From Trebouxia sp. TZW2008 (Eukaryota > Chlorophyta > Trebouxiophyceae > Trebouxiales > Trebouxiaceae): a stretch of DNA of 64,000 bases. A program made the position numbers and the translations under genes. This document shows positions 10,440-23,247 of this stretch, one piece after another (the first letter of the stretch is position 1; every line of letters starts with the position of its first letter). Below the pieces are notes generated by a model, which saw nothing but the letters and a program-made list of their open reading frames with translations, was not told where the DNA came from and made no database searches. Where the stretch lies: assembly GCA_002118135.1 (NCBI GenBank), contig BDIU01000235.1, positions 62,001 through 126,000 on the forward strand, read 5' to 3'.

Positions 10440-13400
10440 ATGGTTTGGAGCAATGTGCCGGGAGTTAACACTCATAGAGGTGCAGAGGGAGACAACACGC
10501 AGAGGAGAGCTGAACAGGCATGTATCAAACGCAGCACCTACCCTTCTGATGACTCAGCAGCATTGCAGCAAGGCCAGCCCAACAGCAGACAGCCTGCAGC
10601 CGTTGCGCGTCACAGCAGCAGGTATCATAACTCAGCTGCCGTGCTCAGCTTTGCAGCATGCAGCCTCGACTCAAACACCTGCCTGACTGCAGGCAGCACA
10701 GTGCGACTCACAATACTACCTTTGGTCCCACTGTTTGTCCTGGTGCGCTGAAGGTGAGATCTGAATGCATTGCAAAGCTCTTGTATCAAATTTTGCTTTG
10801 GCTGAGGGCTTGCATGTATTGCAGACCAAAGTTATTGGCGGCAACACCGTGGTGAGGTTCAACAATCAGTATTGTCCTGAATTGGGAGTAGCAATGGCAC
10901 TAGGTATGTAGCTCAACATGCTTGTATGCTGTCAAATGACATTCATGAGCAAGATGCAGACTTGGCACATCTGTACGCGTTGCAAAGGGTTTTCAGCGTG
11001 TCACCTCAATGCCGACAAGTCTGCCAAACAGCAGTTGTGGTGATGCTGGCAAAAGTGGCAACTCATCATTGACATGCGTAGCTTGTCTTGAGCAGCTTTG
11101 CCAAGCACTTGACTGCACCTGCTGCATTTGCATGCGCATTGCCTGCTGACTCCAAGCAATGTAGATTCTAGTTGCATGCTGCATCAAAATTCAGCTGGAT
11201 GTGCCGTTGCCTCTGTCGCCGGGCCATGCAGAACTCTGTTTCTGCACCTGCATTTGCTGTGATGAATCTACAGCAGCATGACCCTTGTGCAGTCATGACA
11301 CATACACATTGAGCGCTACTTCAGACCCAGACATGACAGTTTGCATGCTGATGTGCAGCAAGGCAGGAGGTGTTTGGGTCACATCCAGCGGCTGGCGCCT
11401 CAGATCTAATTACCAGCAGACCGGCGGCCAGAGCTTTTGAAACCTTCACTGATGTAAGCCCACCAACCACAGACTTAGACACTACTGCAATGCTGTTGCT
11501 CAGATGCTCAAATTCCTTGTGCACTGGCAGCTTGCACCTGCAAAGTTGTTGCACAGTCTGTGGGACTTTCTGATTAGGTCAGTGCCAGCAATGTCAGCAT
11601 GTCAGCATCTTTGTCAGTCAGTCAGAGCAAGCAAAGTATTACCAGATGCACGCAGCCCAGGCATTCTGCGTTGGCACAAGATCTCATGAGGATGCTTCGT
11701 ACTACTATAGGCTTGATCAAGCACAGGTCTGGACAAGACCATTAGTACATGTGGCAAAACATGCCAATTATATGCAGGGATGCAAGCAACAAGCGCTCTC
11801 TGTGCGTTATGTCAAAGATCCACAAGTCTGGTCACAGATCTTCAACTTATACATTGTTGCATGGGCTGATATCCAGTTTGTTTGCACCAGGTGCCAAGAT
11901 TGGTGGACACACTGAGCCTGTTAAGACGGCATGCTCCCTCTGACCCCCATGCCTACCCCCCCTCAGCCCCCCTGCACCACTTCCAGCATGGCTTTGGCTC
12001 CCTGCGCACCATCAGGCCCAACATGAGCAGCCCAGCTCCTGGCTGGTACTACTATGGACAAAACAAGGTACAGCACTCATCCATCTGTCTGCCTGCCTGC
12101 CTGCCTGCCTGTTTACCTACTGGCTGTGAATGATATGGAATAACCAGGATACTTTAATTCTCTGTCTAGCTGCCCTTCTGTCCGTCAATTTGTCCAGCAC
12201 CATTTCAATATACATATCTTGACGGGTATGCCTGAAACAGAAAGAACCTCAGACTCAAGAGACACATATCAGATATCTCAGTCTATATTTCCTGCACAAG
12301 GTAGTGATGTGCAAAGCATCTACTGACCTGTCTAAGCTTTATTTGCTCTTGTGGTCCGTACATACTCTGACAACCCAAACTCCTGACTGTGATGCAGGCA
12401 GTGGGTACAACAGCTGAATTGGGGTCAGGGGTGGGGTCAGAAGGGGGTCCACCTGACCCTCGCCCTGCTGGTCAATGTGCAGCTGCCCGTCCACACAGCC
12501 ACAGCCGGGCTGTGCAAACTGCACCTTCTGCTGCCCACAACTCCTCCAAACAACAGGTGCGCTGTTTAAAGCGCTGAGAGCAGACCTGATCCTGAGTTGC
12601 AGGCAGTTACAGCAGGAAGTTTCTGAATGGTACAAGCCTGTTGATTCAGTGGAGTGCAGCTTTGCACTGTGTGCACTGACAATGTGTCATTCAATATTTA
12701 TGGGCTGCTGTTGACAATCGCTTTTCATACTGGTCACTGTCCCCAGCACCTCCTTTTGAATGATCTGGCTGCCTTACTTTTGCTTTCTGTAACAACACCA
12801 GGATGCATTTGTGGGCAGGTAAACGCCCTTGCAGAAGCATAGACCAATTTTCAACACTTGGCTTTTGATTTCAACACACTGACTATTCCCTCAGGTGCAA
12901 AGTGATGGCAGGCAGCAGGAACCGCTTCCAATCCAGGTTCCAAGAGGCAGCTGCCTAGACACTGCCTCCATGCTGCAGCTTCTGCACCAGCAGCGCAATG
13001 AGTCACCACCCCCAGGGGCAGAAGAGGGGTCAAAGGGGGTGTCAGTGGGGTGCCAAACTAGGCAAGGGGACAGCTGGAGGGTGCTTAATCAGCCCTGCCA
13101 GGGTGAAGCTGCTGAGGAATCTGGCTGCTGGGCTCATCATGGTACAGTAGAGTTCTTCCTGATAACAAGTGCGTTCATTACCAACAGCATCATCCTTATA
13201 TTTATTTACTTCCTGCTGAGCAGGACAATTGCAGTCAGGATGCAGTGATTAGGTCCTAGCTGCACTGTTGTCTCAGCAAAAATGTCCTTACGAGTGTCCT
13301 GGTATGGAGAAATTACTGTGTACAGCATCAATTTGTGACCCATCACCCTTGGAAGTCTCTGCAGAAGCTTGAAAGCATGCGTGTTTGCTGCATTCAGCCA

Positions 13401-16400
13401 ATTGCACCATGTTGTCATCGCAGCATCTCATAACTGACCATGAGCGGGGCAGTGCACAGCATGGACAGTTTGTGTGTCATGCTTGATGTTGAGCCCAGCA
13501 GTCTGGCTTAGCTTTCACTGGCAATGATTAACAGCTGCAACATTTGCATCACATCTCTTCTGGCGCTTTCCTGTGACATTTGCCTTGTACATGCGCAGAC
13601 AAAGCCTGGGTCCCAGCCGGCACACATTACTTGGACAAACAAGCTCATGATGCCCTAGCCCCAAAACGCCCTCCCAACAGCCCTCAAGGCAACAGATGTC
13701 CTTCCCCAGCCTCGTCGCGCCGCTACAGGTCCCCTGCCTCTGCCTCGTGGCAGGGCAGAGCTGCTCCTAGCAGCCCCTCACGGCCTCCCTGGAACTCGTA
13801 TACTGTACACAGCACGGAGCCTGTAAGGGCTGTTGGGAGCAGCCCCTGCAGCAGCCCCAGGGTTAATGCAAGCAGCCCCAGCAGGGTTGCGCTGAAGAAG
13901 ATGACTGCCAGCTGGTCACCGGGCCGCCAAGGTTTTGTCAAACCCAAACTTGCTCAAAATGAGGAGAATGCTTTTTCTCACAGCAGTATGCCAAAAGCCA
14001 GAGGACATACAGACAGGAAGAAAACGTCTTCCCCAAAACGGCGAGCAGTGAGCAAGAAGGCAGGGCGGCAAGAGCAAATGGAGGGAAGCTTTCCCGCCAA
14101 GACAGGCAGCGGTGGCAGCATTTGGGAAGGAAAGCTGGCAGGGCCTCAGACTTCATTCTTGCAGCCAATCCTGCACTCTCAAAACGACATTGCCCGGCCT
14201 GACGCTTCGAACAGCCCTGACGGCATGCAGCTAAACAGCCACATGCAGGCTGACTCAAAGCATGTCACCAAGAAGAAGAGAAGGAGCAGCAGCAGCAAGC
14301 ATGCACGTGCACACAGACAGCAAGCCAGTGTTGATAAGGAAGGCGTAGTGGACAGTGGCTCTGAAACCAATGACAGCCCTTCCAAGATCTACACACTGCA
14401 CCAAAGCCCTAGGGGCTCTTACATCAGCCCCTTGAAATGGCCCTCCTACAGGGCCCTGTCAGACCGGCATTCTCCTTCTTCACTGGTGGTGCTGCCGCAG
14501 CAGGCACAGCAAGCGCTTAATTCAAAGCGCTCTATCGACTTCCTCTCTCATGGTGAGAAGGCCAGACGCCGAGAACTGCCAGCTGGCTCACTCAGCGCTC
14601 AGAGCTCAGCGCTTGGCGCTCAGTCGCCAGCTGCTTGCAGCTCATCGCTCAATTCTGAGTGCTCATGCTGTGATGACACAATTGCTCAGAGCTTCAGCCG
14701 GGAGAGCGACTTCTCAGCAGAAGCTGACTCACAAGATGAAGAGGCTCAGAGCTGGCCGGCACACAGCATGAGGAGTTCAACAGGTCACTCTGCTGCTTGA
14801 TTTGCATGTATGCTGATGTATCTCAAATGCAGTCTTTGCTGCACAGATGACAAGCAATGTATTTTCCTGAAGTCTGCAAGTGATTGGCCAAAATGATTGT
14901 CACTTTGGATTGTTACTTGTCTCAAAGCGAGCATGCAAGACATTGGTCAAAATGAACATTACCATTGGTGCTTGCCTGCTTGCTTGTAGACAAGCACTAA
15001 CAGTAATGATCAAGGCTGCATGCAAGCAGACGAGGGACTGTCCCAAACAAACCTGACTTCATGTGCTTGTCTGAAAGCAAGCAGGCACAAGCTGCTGGTT
15101 GTATTAGGCAGATCTGAGAACTTGGCAGTGTGTCAGCCTTTTTAGAGCATCGCTGCCAGACTGCATCAACAACAGCTCACATTTCATTTGATGTCTACTC
15201 ACAACAGCGCTGTGCCTCTGGCTGCTAGCCTCGCAGCATGGACAGACAAGTCCTGCCTGCTTTATAATACCTGCTGATCTGTTGGTCTGCTGTATACACA
15301 CCCATAGCTACTGCTTCAATCTGCAGAGCAGCAAACCAGGCAGGGAGTCAAGACAACAGGCGGGCAAGCAGATTTTGGGAAGCTGAATGGCGGGAAGTCC
15401 AATGTCGGGAAATGGAAAGGCAAGAAATCAAATGGCGGCAAAGCTGGGTCGGTGAGCAGCTCAGGGTTTAGGCAGGAGGTACAGGACTCCCTGAGTGAGC
15501 TGGAACGCCTCATTGAGCAGCAGCACCGCCAGGTCAGCAGACATATGATGTTCCATTTGTCAGAAACCTGTTCTTCCTGTTTGACAAAATGTTTGATCTG
15601 TCTGGTTATGCAGACGTCTGCTTTGTCCATGTGTAAAACACATGTGGCCTGTCTGTTTGTCCGTTTGTGAAGTTCTGTGATCTGCATATATGTGAGTTAT
15701 GGCATCACCTCAACTTCAAAGACCAACAATCTGTCTGTGTCCAGAACTTCCTAATGTTTCCAATGATAGGAAGTAGACAACTTCTCGTGATGAGTTGACT
15801 CGCAGAATTATGCTGAAATGGTTTGCTTGCTCTGGGTTGCAGCTGATTGCAAGGGGGATTCTGGTGCTAGAGGAGCCTAGTAGTGACTCGGTCTCGGCAT
15901 CTGAACTGGACTTTAGCACCCTGTCACTGGACAGCGGCATGGACAGACTTAGCAGGCTGGCTGACTCACTCATCCAGGGTATGTCACCAGCTAGCCTGGG
16001 TGAAGCTCAGCCACCCCCAGGGGTCTCCCATCATTCCCCCTTAGACTCGGCAAAGGCTCAGTACCCTCCCAGGGTGCCCCAGAACCCCCCCAGGGGCATT
16101 GGGGGCTTTCAGCATCCCCAAACAAGACTGGGGTCTGCCCAAAATACCCAATCAGATCTTGATTTGCACCAGGGTGCCCAGCCAAGGTTTGCATCACGGC
16201 AGCATGCACAGCGCGATGTTGCTGACAATGCATCAGGCAGCAAGAGCAGTGAGGCTCAACTCAGAGCTCATGAGTCGACTCAGCCTCAGAGTGCTCATGG
16301 CAGCGTGATAGCAGCAGGTTCAGATACTGCTAGTATGGGGTCACAGAAGCTGTCAGGCAGCTGCTGCGACCCTGATTGCCAGCTGGAAGCGTCAGACGCA

Positions 16401-17920
16401 CATCCGCACATACCTGCACAGAATGACGCAATCAGAGATCAATGTTCCAGTGCCTGTTCTGACACAGTCAGAGAAGCCAATGAGTTGCAGAGAAGCTTTC
16501 TTGCCAGTGACACAGCACAGGCGGGCAGCAAAGCACATGCTCCCAGCAGTAGTGCGTATGCACATAGTGTGACTTCACAGCACTCTGCCAATGTCGGCAG
16601 GTCTGTCCAGATGAGCGAAGCCTCTGTGTCGTCTGATACAGTACCACTATGGCATCACAGCTTACCGGAAGCGCAGCGCATGAGCGGTGCACAGCAAGCT
16701 CAAAGCTCAGCTGAGCATGAGAGCAGCGACTCAGCGCATCCTTTGAGTCACCTAGCTGTGCAGAGCAGCACACAAGCTTGGCATGCTGTGTCACAGCCAC
16801 AAGCAAGGGATAGGAATGCATCACTCAGTCAGGCCAACAGCAGTGCATTGTGTGATGCTACTGGTGTCTGTGCGTCTGAGGCCAGCTCACCACAGCCGGC
16901 CAGCAGTTACGCGGCATCAGAGCAGAAGTCACAGCATGAGCCAGCGTGCTGTAGGGATGATCTGAGGAGGGGTGTGGACTCAGTCTCAGTGTCTGTGGTT
17001 TCAGAGCAACAGCAAGAAGAAGGCCTGCCATCTGACTCTGAAGATGAGTTTGAGAGGTCCATCGAGAATGCTAGGATGCTCAGACCCATCACTGCCTCAC
17101 AGCCAGCTGATAGGTATGTTCTGCTGCTGTATGGCTTGCACATGCAGCCAACTGAACATGACAGCTGCCAATTGAATAAATCGCCCCAGCTGATCCAAGA
17201 CCACTGTTTGTCAGCATGCACAATGCTCAATTACTCAAAGCCAAATGAGCAAAAGGCTGCAGGTCAACCGCCCATATAATGTCATTTCCGTTGAGCAACA
17301 CTTGTGCTGTTCTGCTGCGGGCTTCTGCAGCTACATCTGCTCAAATGTTCTTTGTTCATTGTCCCAGGTCATTGCATTGGTGTCCTAGGCTGCTGCAGCG
17401 TGTGGTGTCATGAGCCCAAACAAGCCTATCATCCCCAAACATTGCTTTTATTACATCAAGCATTATACATATGATTTTGCAATGAGAGCAGCACTCTCTG
17501 GCCGCATTTGCACACAGAAGCGCCTGTTCTGAGGTTGGCTGCCAAAGCCGTTTCTTTCCTGGTCTGGCAGCTGCATATGCATCAAAGTCAAGCAGCAGAG
17601 TCAGTTACGCACGGAGTTCTGGTATTTACGGCATCATGCAAGCTTATTCATGCTGCTGCAGGTCTGTGCATGTCCACACTGACGGCAATGCACACTCTGT
17701 GGCAATGAGTGCTCAATACAGCCTCAAAATGAAAGCAGCTGACGGCCAGGCCATGGCTTTCAGCACAATCTTCAGACAGACGCCCACAGAGCCAACTGCT
17801 GCAGAGGGTTATGAAGAAGCATGTTTGGAAGAGTTTAGTGACTTTGGTGAATCTGAGTATAGTGGGGGCTTGTCAGGGGAGCCCTCTGCTGCCCATTGGG
17901 CTGACTTGCAAGATACCTAA
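10440..17920 (+). CDS. Large low-complexity Ser/Ala/Gln-rich protein, unknown
   Basis: Eleven exons join in phase: 10440-10621, 10693-10753, 10825-10903, 11359-11453, 11891-12067, 12398-12556, 12895-13141, 13599-14783, 15327-15532, 15843-17113 and 17662-17920, giving 1306 residues. The N-terminal third (exons 3-5) is the least repetitive part (VVRFNNQYCPELGVAMAL, ARAFETFTDVPRLVDTLSLL, GWYYYGQNK) and may hold a small folded domain. Exon 8 is Pro/Ser/Lys-rich with basic patches such as KKKRRSSSSKHARAHR that could act in nuclear import or microtubule/nucleic-acid binding. Exon 9 has a Gly/Lys repeat and one short coiled-coil (SLSELERLIEQQHR). Exon 10 is mostly Ser/Gln/Ala/His disorder, ending in an acidic DSEDEFERS stretch. 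Exons 1-2 are the least certain. A MITE-like element begins 2 nt after the exon 7 donor. The function is not known. Confidence 0.65.
12094..12114. repeat. CTGC microsatellite
   Basis: About five tandem CTGC/CTGCCTGC units lie just inside intron 5 of the large low-complexity gene, shortly after its GTACAG donor. Confidence 0.7.
13144..13319. mobile_element. 175-bp MITE-like element, copy 2
   Basis: Runs from ACAGTAG to TTACTGT and shares the internal block GCAGTCAG-ATGCAGTGATT and the terminal GTCCTTACGAGTGTCC block with copies 1 and 3. Its left inverted repeat is more decayed. It starts two bases after the exon 7 junction of the large low-complexity gene, so the 5' splice site GTACAG overlaps the element edge. 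Confidence 0.65.
14784..15326 (+). other. Intron 8 of the large gene with internal near-duplicates
   Basis: Contains two near-copies of a segment reading CATTGGTCAAAATGAACATTAC / GATTGGCCAAAATGATTGTCAC (about 14880-14965) and several CTTGCTTGT/AAGCAAGC words. No coding evidence. Confidence 0.45.
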
Positions 17921-18434
17921 ACTGCAGCAATGATGTAGCAATGTATTGCCGAGTATTTTGTGTAAATGAACCCCAGCAGTTGAAGCTGAATTTGCATGCA
18001 GAGCAGTCCAAGCTTGCACTTGCAGTATTGCCATCATTGGCGTCACAAGTTACAGCCCCTTCAATTTAATCTGGGCTTGCATGTGAGAGTTTTGGAAGGG
18101 ACCTAAAGACCCTGCTCACTGGTTTGTTCTACTGGAGAGCTGTGCCAATCGTTTTCACCACCACATTGGAAATGCACATACATCAGTACCTCAGCAGTTC
18201 CTGACAAGTGAAGACAGGAGATTTATATCACGTCTTAGATCCTGGCACAGGGCCAAGACAAAACATTTGACTTTCAGGCTGATCAAGGCATAACAAGCTG
18301 AGAGATCTAATGGTGCCTTGGGATCTGTGTTGCCTAGGACTTTTGAACTGCACAAGGCAATCATCTTTGTGACAAGCAGCTGGCATTAGTGTACAAGCAC
18401 AACCCTCTAAATATACAGTGAATCGAGAAGTTTG
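17921..18434. other. Convergent intergenic region (514 bp)
   Basis: Between the stop of the large plus-strand gene and the stop of the UhpC-like gene on the minus strand. No open frame with homology is visible. Confidence 0.6.
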
Positions 18435-21400
18435 TCAGGCATCAGCAGCGTGCAGCTGCGAGTGGCTCTGAGCATTGACCATTGGCAGCAGAAGCACCAC
18501 GACCACACCACAAGAGGCAATCAGGAAACCAAACAAGGCGCCCCACCCAGAATGCTGCATCACCAGTGACAGCGGCAGGCCAGCCACAGACGACCCTACA
18601 TGTGGAACAACAACATTGCGATGTGTGCTGTAAATGCAACCATGCGAGCACGCCATTGTGATTGGGCTCTTGCAGATGCTGCACTGGCATTGCATGCATG
18701 CTGCTTCCAGTGCAGTCCAGCTGAATAATGAGGGCTGAAGCATAGCTATGCAAGTGGAAGACGCTGATATTGGCAAGTACTCAAGAGCTGCTAGACAATT
18801 GCATGCTGTGCGCGATCAGGGAATGCAGTATTTGCAGCTTAGGCTGCGGTCAAAAGATCCCCTACAAACACAATTTGCAGCACATGCTGAGCGTCATGGT
18901 GGCCACCTGTGCAGTAAATCCTCCCTGGGGATTGACATGACAAGCATGAGGGGCTCCAATCACACCAGTATACGTCTGCAACCCTGTCTCAAAGGGTTTG
19001 CTTCAGGCAAGGGTAAGCATGTATTGCACAGACCTAAGTAGGAGATCCAGCCCAAGAAGCCTTGTGAGGCCCCCACAGCCGAGGGGCTGACCACTTCTGC
19101 CCCACACAGCCCTATCAGCATCTGAGGGCCATACAGGAAGAAGCCCACAGTGGCCACCGCCAGCCACTGGGCTGTGGGCTGATTAGGGCAGGCCCAGAAA
19201 GCGGCCAGGGCTGCTGCTGTGCCCAGTGCATACGTAATCACCACCTGAAGAAGGGGAGCAGCGGGTTGCAGAACTAGGCATAACATTACTAATGATGCAT
19301 CAGTGTTAGTCTCAGTAAAAGTTCTGACAGTAGCATCAATAGCAGTAATGATGATGACAGTGATGATAACAGACAAATTTAAGCATGACAAATAAGCAAC
19401 CTCAATCAAGCAGTTTCATCATGGTCAATGTGATCTGTGAAAACTCTGACCACGCAGGACACATACTGCTTGCAGGGGCCAAGTCAGCTGCTGGCTCACC
19501 TTGACGCGCAAGCCTACAGAAGGGCTGTTGCTCCACTTGCGGATGGCATAGTCACTAATGGCACCTGCAGCGCATACCAAGGCCTCACAAGTGGTGTTTT
19601 GAACATCAAAGTCATGCGCATCCTGTAACCCCTTGCTTTCAAAAGCTGATGCACAGAGTAATTTGAGTGCTCACCCAGCAGGCAGACCACACAGCAACCA
19701 CCCAACATGGTAGCTAAAAGTAGCTTGAAAGCATTGTAGTACGTCCATGTGCGCAGATCCTCCTCAGCAGGATTTTGACGTCGTGATGGGCTCATAGTTG
19801 ATATATTTGTCAAATTTGCAGGAATGTATCAATAGCTGACCTGCAGAGAGGCTGCCAGCCAGGCCGCCCAGCTCCAATCCTGACACCCTTACTGCTGCAG
19901 CTGCCGTGTCCAATCCCTTGCTCTGCAATGCATGAGTGGGTTGTTGCTCTATAAAGCGCAAACGGTCCACAGCAGTGCAGTGCATAGTTTGCAGCGCTGC
20001 AGCAGGTAAGGGAGACAATGCTCTGCAATGCACACGCAAATCACAGCGCCGCAGTGCATGAGCGAACTGATGCTCTGCAATGAATGATTGAAACAACGCT
20101 CTGCAGTGCATGAGATTTCAACTGCCTTTTTATGATTGAATGCTCTGCAAATTCTGCATGATTGATTGCTCTGTGGACCAAGATATGCACTTTGCACCCA
20201 CAAGCAAATGCCCTGGTAGAAAGCTACAGAGATCGGATGTACTATGTATACCAAGTGCCTGATACTTTGTGCTTGTAAGGTGATACTGCAACAGCAAGGT
20301 CGCAAGCACTTCTAGGAACACTTGGGAACCCAGTCTTGAATGATACATTGGCTGCAAAGAAGCAACAAGATACGTGCCAAAGGAAAAAATATACCCTGTG
20401 CAGAAAGTGCACAAACCAGGCTGTGACGCCTGTTCTGACAATGTACACAAAGAAGTAGCTGATAGCAAAAAGCCAGGTGTAGGGGTTCTTCAGGCATTCC
20501 TCTCTCAAAGATTCAATGATACTGGGCTTGTCTTTGGCTCCAGCTGCAGGCACACAAATCATGTTCGGGCAATTTTGAATACTCGTTGTAAAGTGCAAGG
20601 GTGGACAATACAGTCAAAAGTATCAAATGAATTACATCCCTTGCGACTGTAACTGATCTTTTGTATGGCCCAGCTTCAGCAGCGAGCAGAAGGCTCTGCA
20701 CAGAAAGCTCTTACTCATGCCTGTGCATTCTGCATTGGGCTGCCACAAGGGTACTTAAGCAATGAGTTGTAAGTAAGCCATAGTGGCATCTGCATGGGCA
20801 TGTCATGGGAAGCAGACTTACGGGCATGAGTCTTCTTGGGCTCAATGGGTGGGTAGCCCAGGCTCTCAGGGCTGTCCTTCATGATCAGCAGGATGAGCAC
20901 CCCCACTGCAATACCCACCACCCCTGGGGCATACATCCCCCACCTGCACATGTCAAGCTCACCTGTTGCAACACCACCTCATTGTTAAAGAAGACTGGCA
21001 TTGTAGTTGACGGCCCCAGAATGGCGTTTCTGTCACACATTCAAGAGACTTACCTTTTCTTTTCCATGGTTAGCCAAAACAGTCAGATACAGGTCCACAG
21101 CTCATGACCGACCACAGAACTGTTGCTGCTTACTCCTGCTGCTGTTCTGCAAGCTGACATCAGGTCAGATGGGCTCAGGCAGGCTGCTACTGCTTGTATG
21201 GTACAGAAACAACTTTAAGGCTGTGAAGCCTGAGTGCCTGGCAGAAAACAACATTTGAAGAGCAGATGACAGATGGCAGACGGAGCTTATGCTGACCTCC
21301 AGCCATAATGGCGTGCAGCATATCCTGCCAGCAGGGGTGCAAGGAAGCCCCCAACGTTGTTGGAAGCTGTCCAGAAGCCCCAGAAGGTGCCACGCTCCTT

Positions 21401-23247
21401 GCCGGCAAACCAAGCTGTCAAAAAGCGCGCACATGCTGGTGCTCCCAAGCCCTGTGTTGTGACATATACACTGGTGTAGAGCATGGGCATGGCAAGCAGG
21501 GCTATCACACACATTAATCTGTTGCTTTCTTACTGCTGGATCCCTGCAACAGTATGGTAAGGGCAGGAGGGCAGGAGGGCAGGATCAAAGGGCATTGAAA
21601 GGCAGCATGTGCATGTAGGCAACATACCATGCATAGCCTGTTGCTGCATATGATTGCGGTCCAAAACGGTCAGGCAGGACTTGGTGCTTGAGCAGGAGCT
21701 CAACAGAGAGATGGTAAAGGCAAAAGGCAGAGGCAAAGGGCAATGACCAAGGGCAAAGGGCAAACGCATGTACCTGAAGAGCGCCGTTCGCTCCCCAGCA
21801 CACACAAAACCAGAGGTAGGCATGCCCAAAGCCAAAGGCAATGTTGACCAGTGCTGTTGCCATCAGCCCTCCTACAAAACACATAGTAAGATGTTGTGAA
21901 CATTACAGAACAGAGTTTCATTGTCGCTAGCTATTGTGTCACAACACGGATGGCGACTTGGAATGCATGGTGGCCAGGCAATGGACAGCCAGGCTGCAAG
22001 TCTTGACCAGTATGCTGGAGCCAGAATAATGGATGGCCATTGTTGCATACGAATCAACCTTTCAGGGGTCAGTCACATATGTACAGCAATGCATCGCTTT
22101 GACAGCCCTGGCCAAGAAGCACATCATGCTGATGGTGCCGCGTCTGACTTGACCTACTTGGTGCACATACACATGGGTGTCAGATGTGCTGTCAATGCGT
22201 TTGTTGCAGGTGATTGTGGATGTTGTTTGCATACCTGCCAGAAGAATAGTAGGCGATGTGCGTGCACCCAAGACGCCACTCGCAAACTTGCTCGCACCTG
22301 AGCATAGTATCAAAGTGTTGAATTGAGGGTCAAACCTGCATGCGCTGTTTTTCATGATGTTGGGTGCAAATTAGAGTGGTGCAATGCAGCAGCATTGCAG
22401 ATCAGGTTGGAGTATTGATACGTGCTGACTAGCACGTTTGCATCAACGCATAAACTTGCATACAAATACTGAATCTTTTGAGCTGTTGCAACTGGATTTT
22501 GCTTAGTGACTTCTCTAGTAGACAATTTTGCACACTGAGAGCAAACTGTTGTATGCTCCTGCACGCAGCCTTTTTGAGACATGAGGCTTGACTAGTGGAT
22601 CACAAATAGCACACTTGCAGTGATCTTACCATACGCCACAGGCAAGATACTTGTGAGACCTCCAATCTGCGTGTAGCTCAAGGACAGAGCCTTGTCTTGC
22701 ATCATCACTGGTGTGACATAGTTCAGCGAGTTTCTTGTAAGGTAGTAGCTGGCATCTGCAGATCACAGCAGGGTCTGACATTGCCGCTGCAATGTGTGCA
22801 CGTACAAAACACTTCAGTGTACTGTTTGGAGTGGAACTGCATATGAAGTTGCCAAGCAGAACATTTTGAGCTGCAACATGCAAAACCTACATCCAGTGAC
22901 CATGATGGCAAATGCCAGGAACCTTGTGCGCTGGAAGGCAGCTGAAGCATGAAGTTTTTCCTGCAATGAAAAACGTCCAGTCCAGGTCAAGTTGGACTGA
23001 TACTGATTGCTGTAAAGGTGTTGCCCTGTCGCTGGCTCACAGGTGGTTGCTGTGCAGCAGCATCACCAGATGCTGCTGCATCAGCAGAGGCTGCCTTTGG
23101 TTGCTGTACTGAACGTTCGCGAGCTTTCAATCCCAATCTTGCAGTGTGTCTTTGCACGAATAGTTGAGGTGGCGACCTTCTTGACGACTTGGATGTCGAC
23201 GGCCTGCAGCCATATGCATGAGCACGTCTGACGGAGGTGTGCAACAT
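18435..23247 (-). CDS. UHPC: UhpC-type hexose-phosphate permease, plastid-targeted
   Basis: Twelve exons on the minus strand: 23247-23041, 22960-22891, 22755-22630, 22297-22235, 21871-21774, 21451-21297, 20943-20822, 20543-20395, 19922-19841, 19564-19500, 19244-19034 and 18595-18435. All phases match and the product is 502 residues. It belongs to the organophosphate:phosphate antiporter branch of the major facilitator superfamily: GYASYYLTRNSLNYV early, GLGAPACARFLTAWFAGKER mid-protein, KDSPESLGYPP before the central loop, SYFFVYIVRTGVTAWFV, and FLYGPQMLIGLCGAE near the end, with about 12 spans. The first 69 residues are Arg/Ser/Ala-rich with almost no acids, as in a chloroplast transit peptide. 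The family moves glucose-6-phosphate in exchange for phosphate. UhpC-like permeases in Archaeplastida have been proposed to come from Chlamydiae. Plastid location is inferred from the leader only. Confidence 0.92.
19921..20180. repeat. Array of decoy 3' splice sites in UhpC intron 8
   Basis: Read on the minus strand, the exon 9 acceptor edge (CATTGCAG|AGCA) recurs at about 19921, 20021, 20072, 20098, 20142 and 20168 with mutations. Spacing is irregular, 25-100 bp. All copies lie in the intron just upstream of exon 9. Confidence 0.6.

Noticed and set aside
11321..11554. Minus-strand open frame of 77 codons
   Set aside because: It is the shadow of plus-strand exon 4 (11359-11453) of the large gene, which is supported by phase and splice sites.
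13580..14800. 406-codon open frame read as a stand-alone gene
   Set aside because: It begins without an in-frame ATG inside the exon, has a clear acceptor at 13598 and joins in phase with neighbours on both sides.
18435..23247. Bacterial contamination as the source of the UhpC-like gene
   Set aside because: It is cut by eleven introns with the same splice signals as its neighbours and lies between clear eukaryotic genes.
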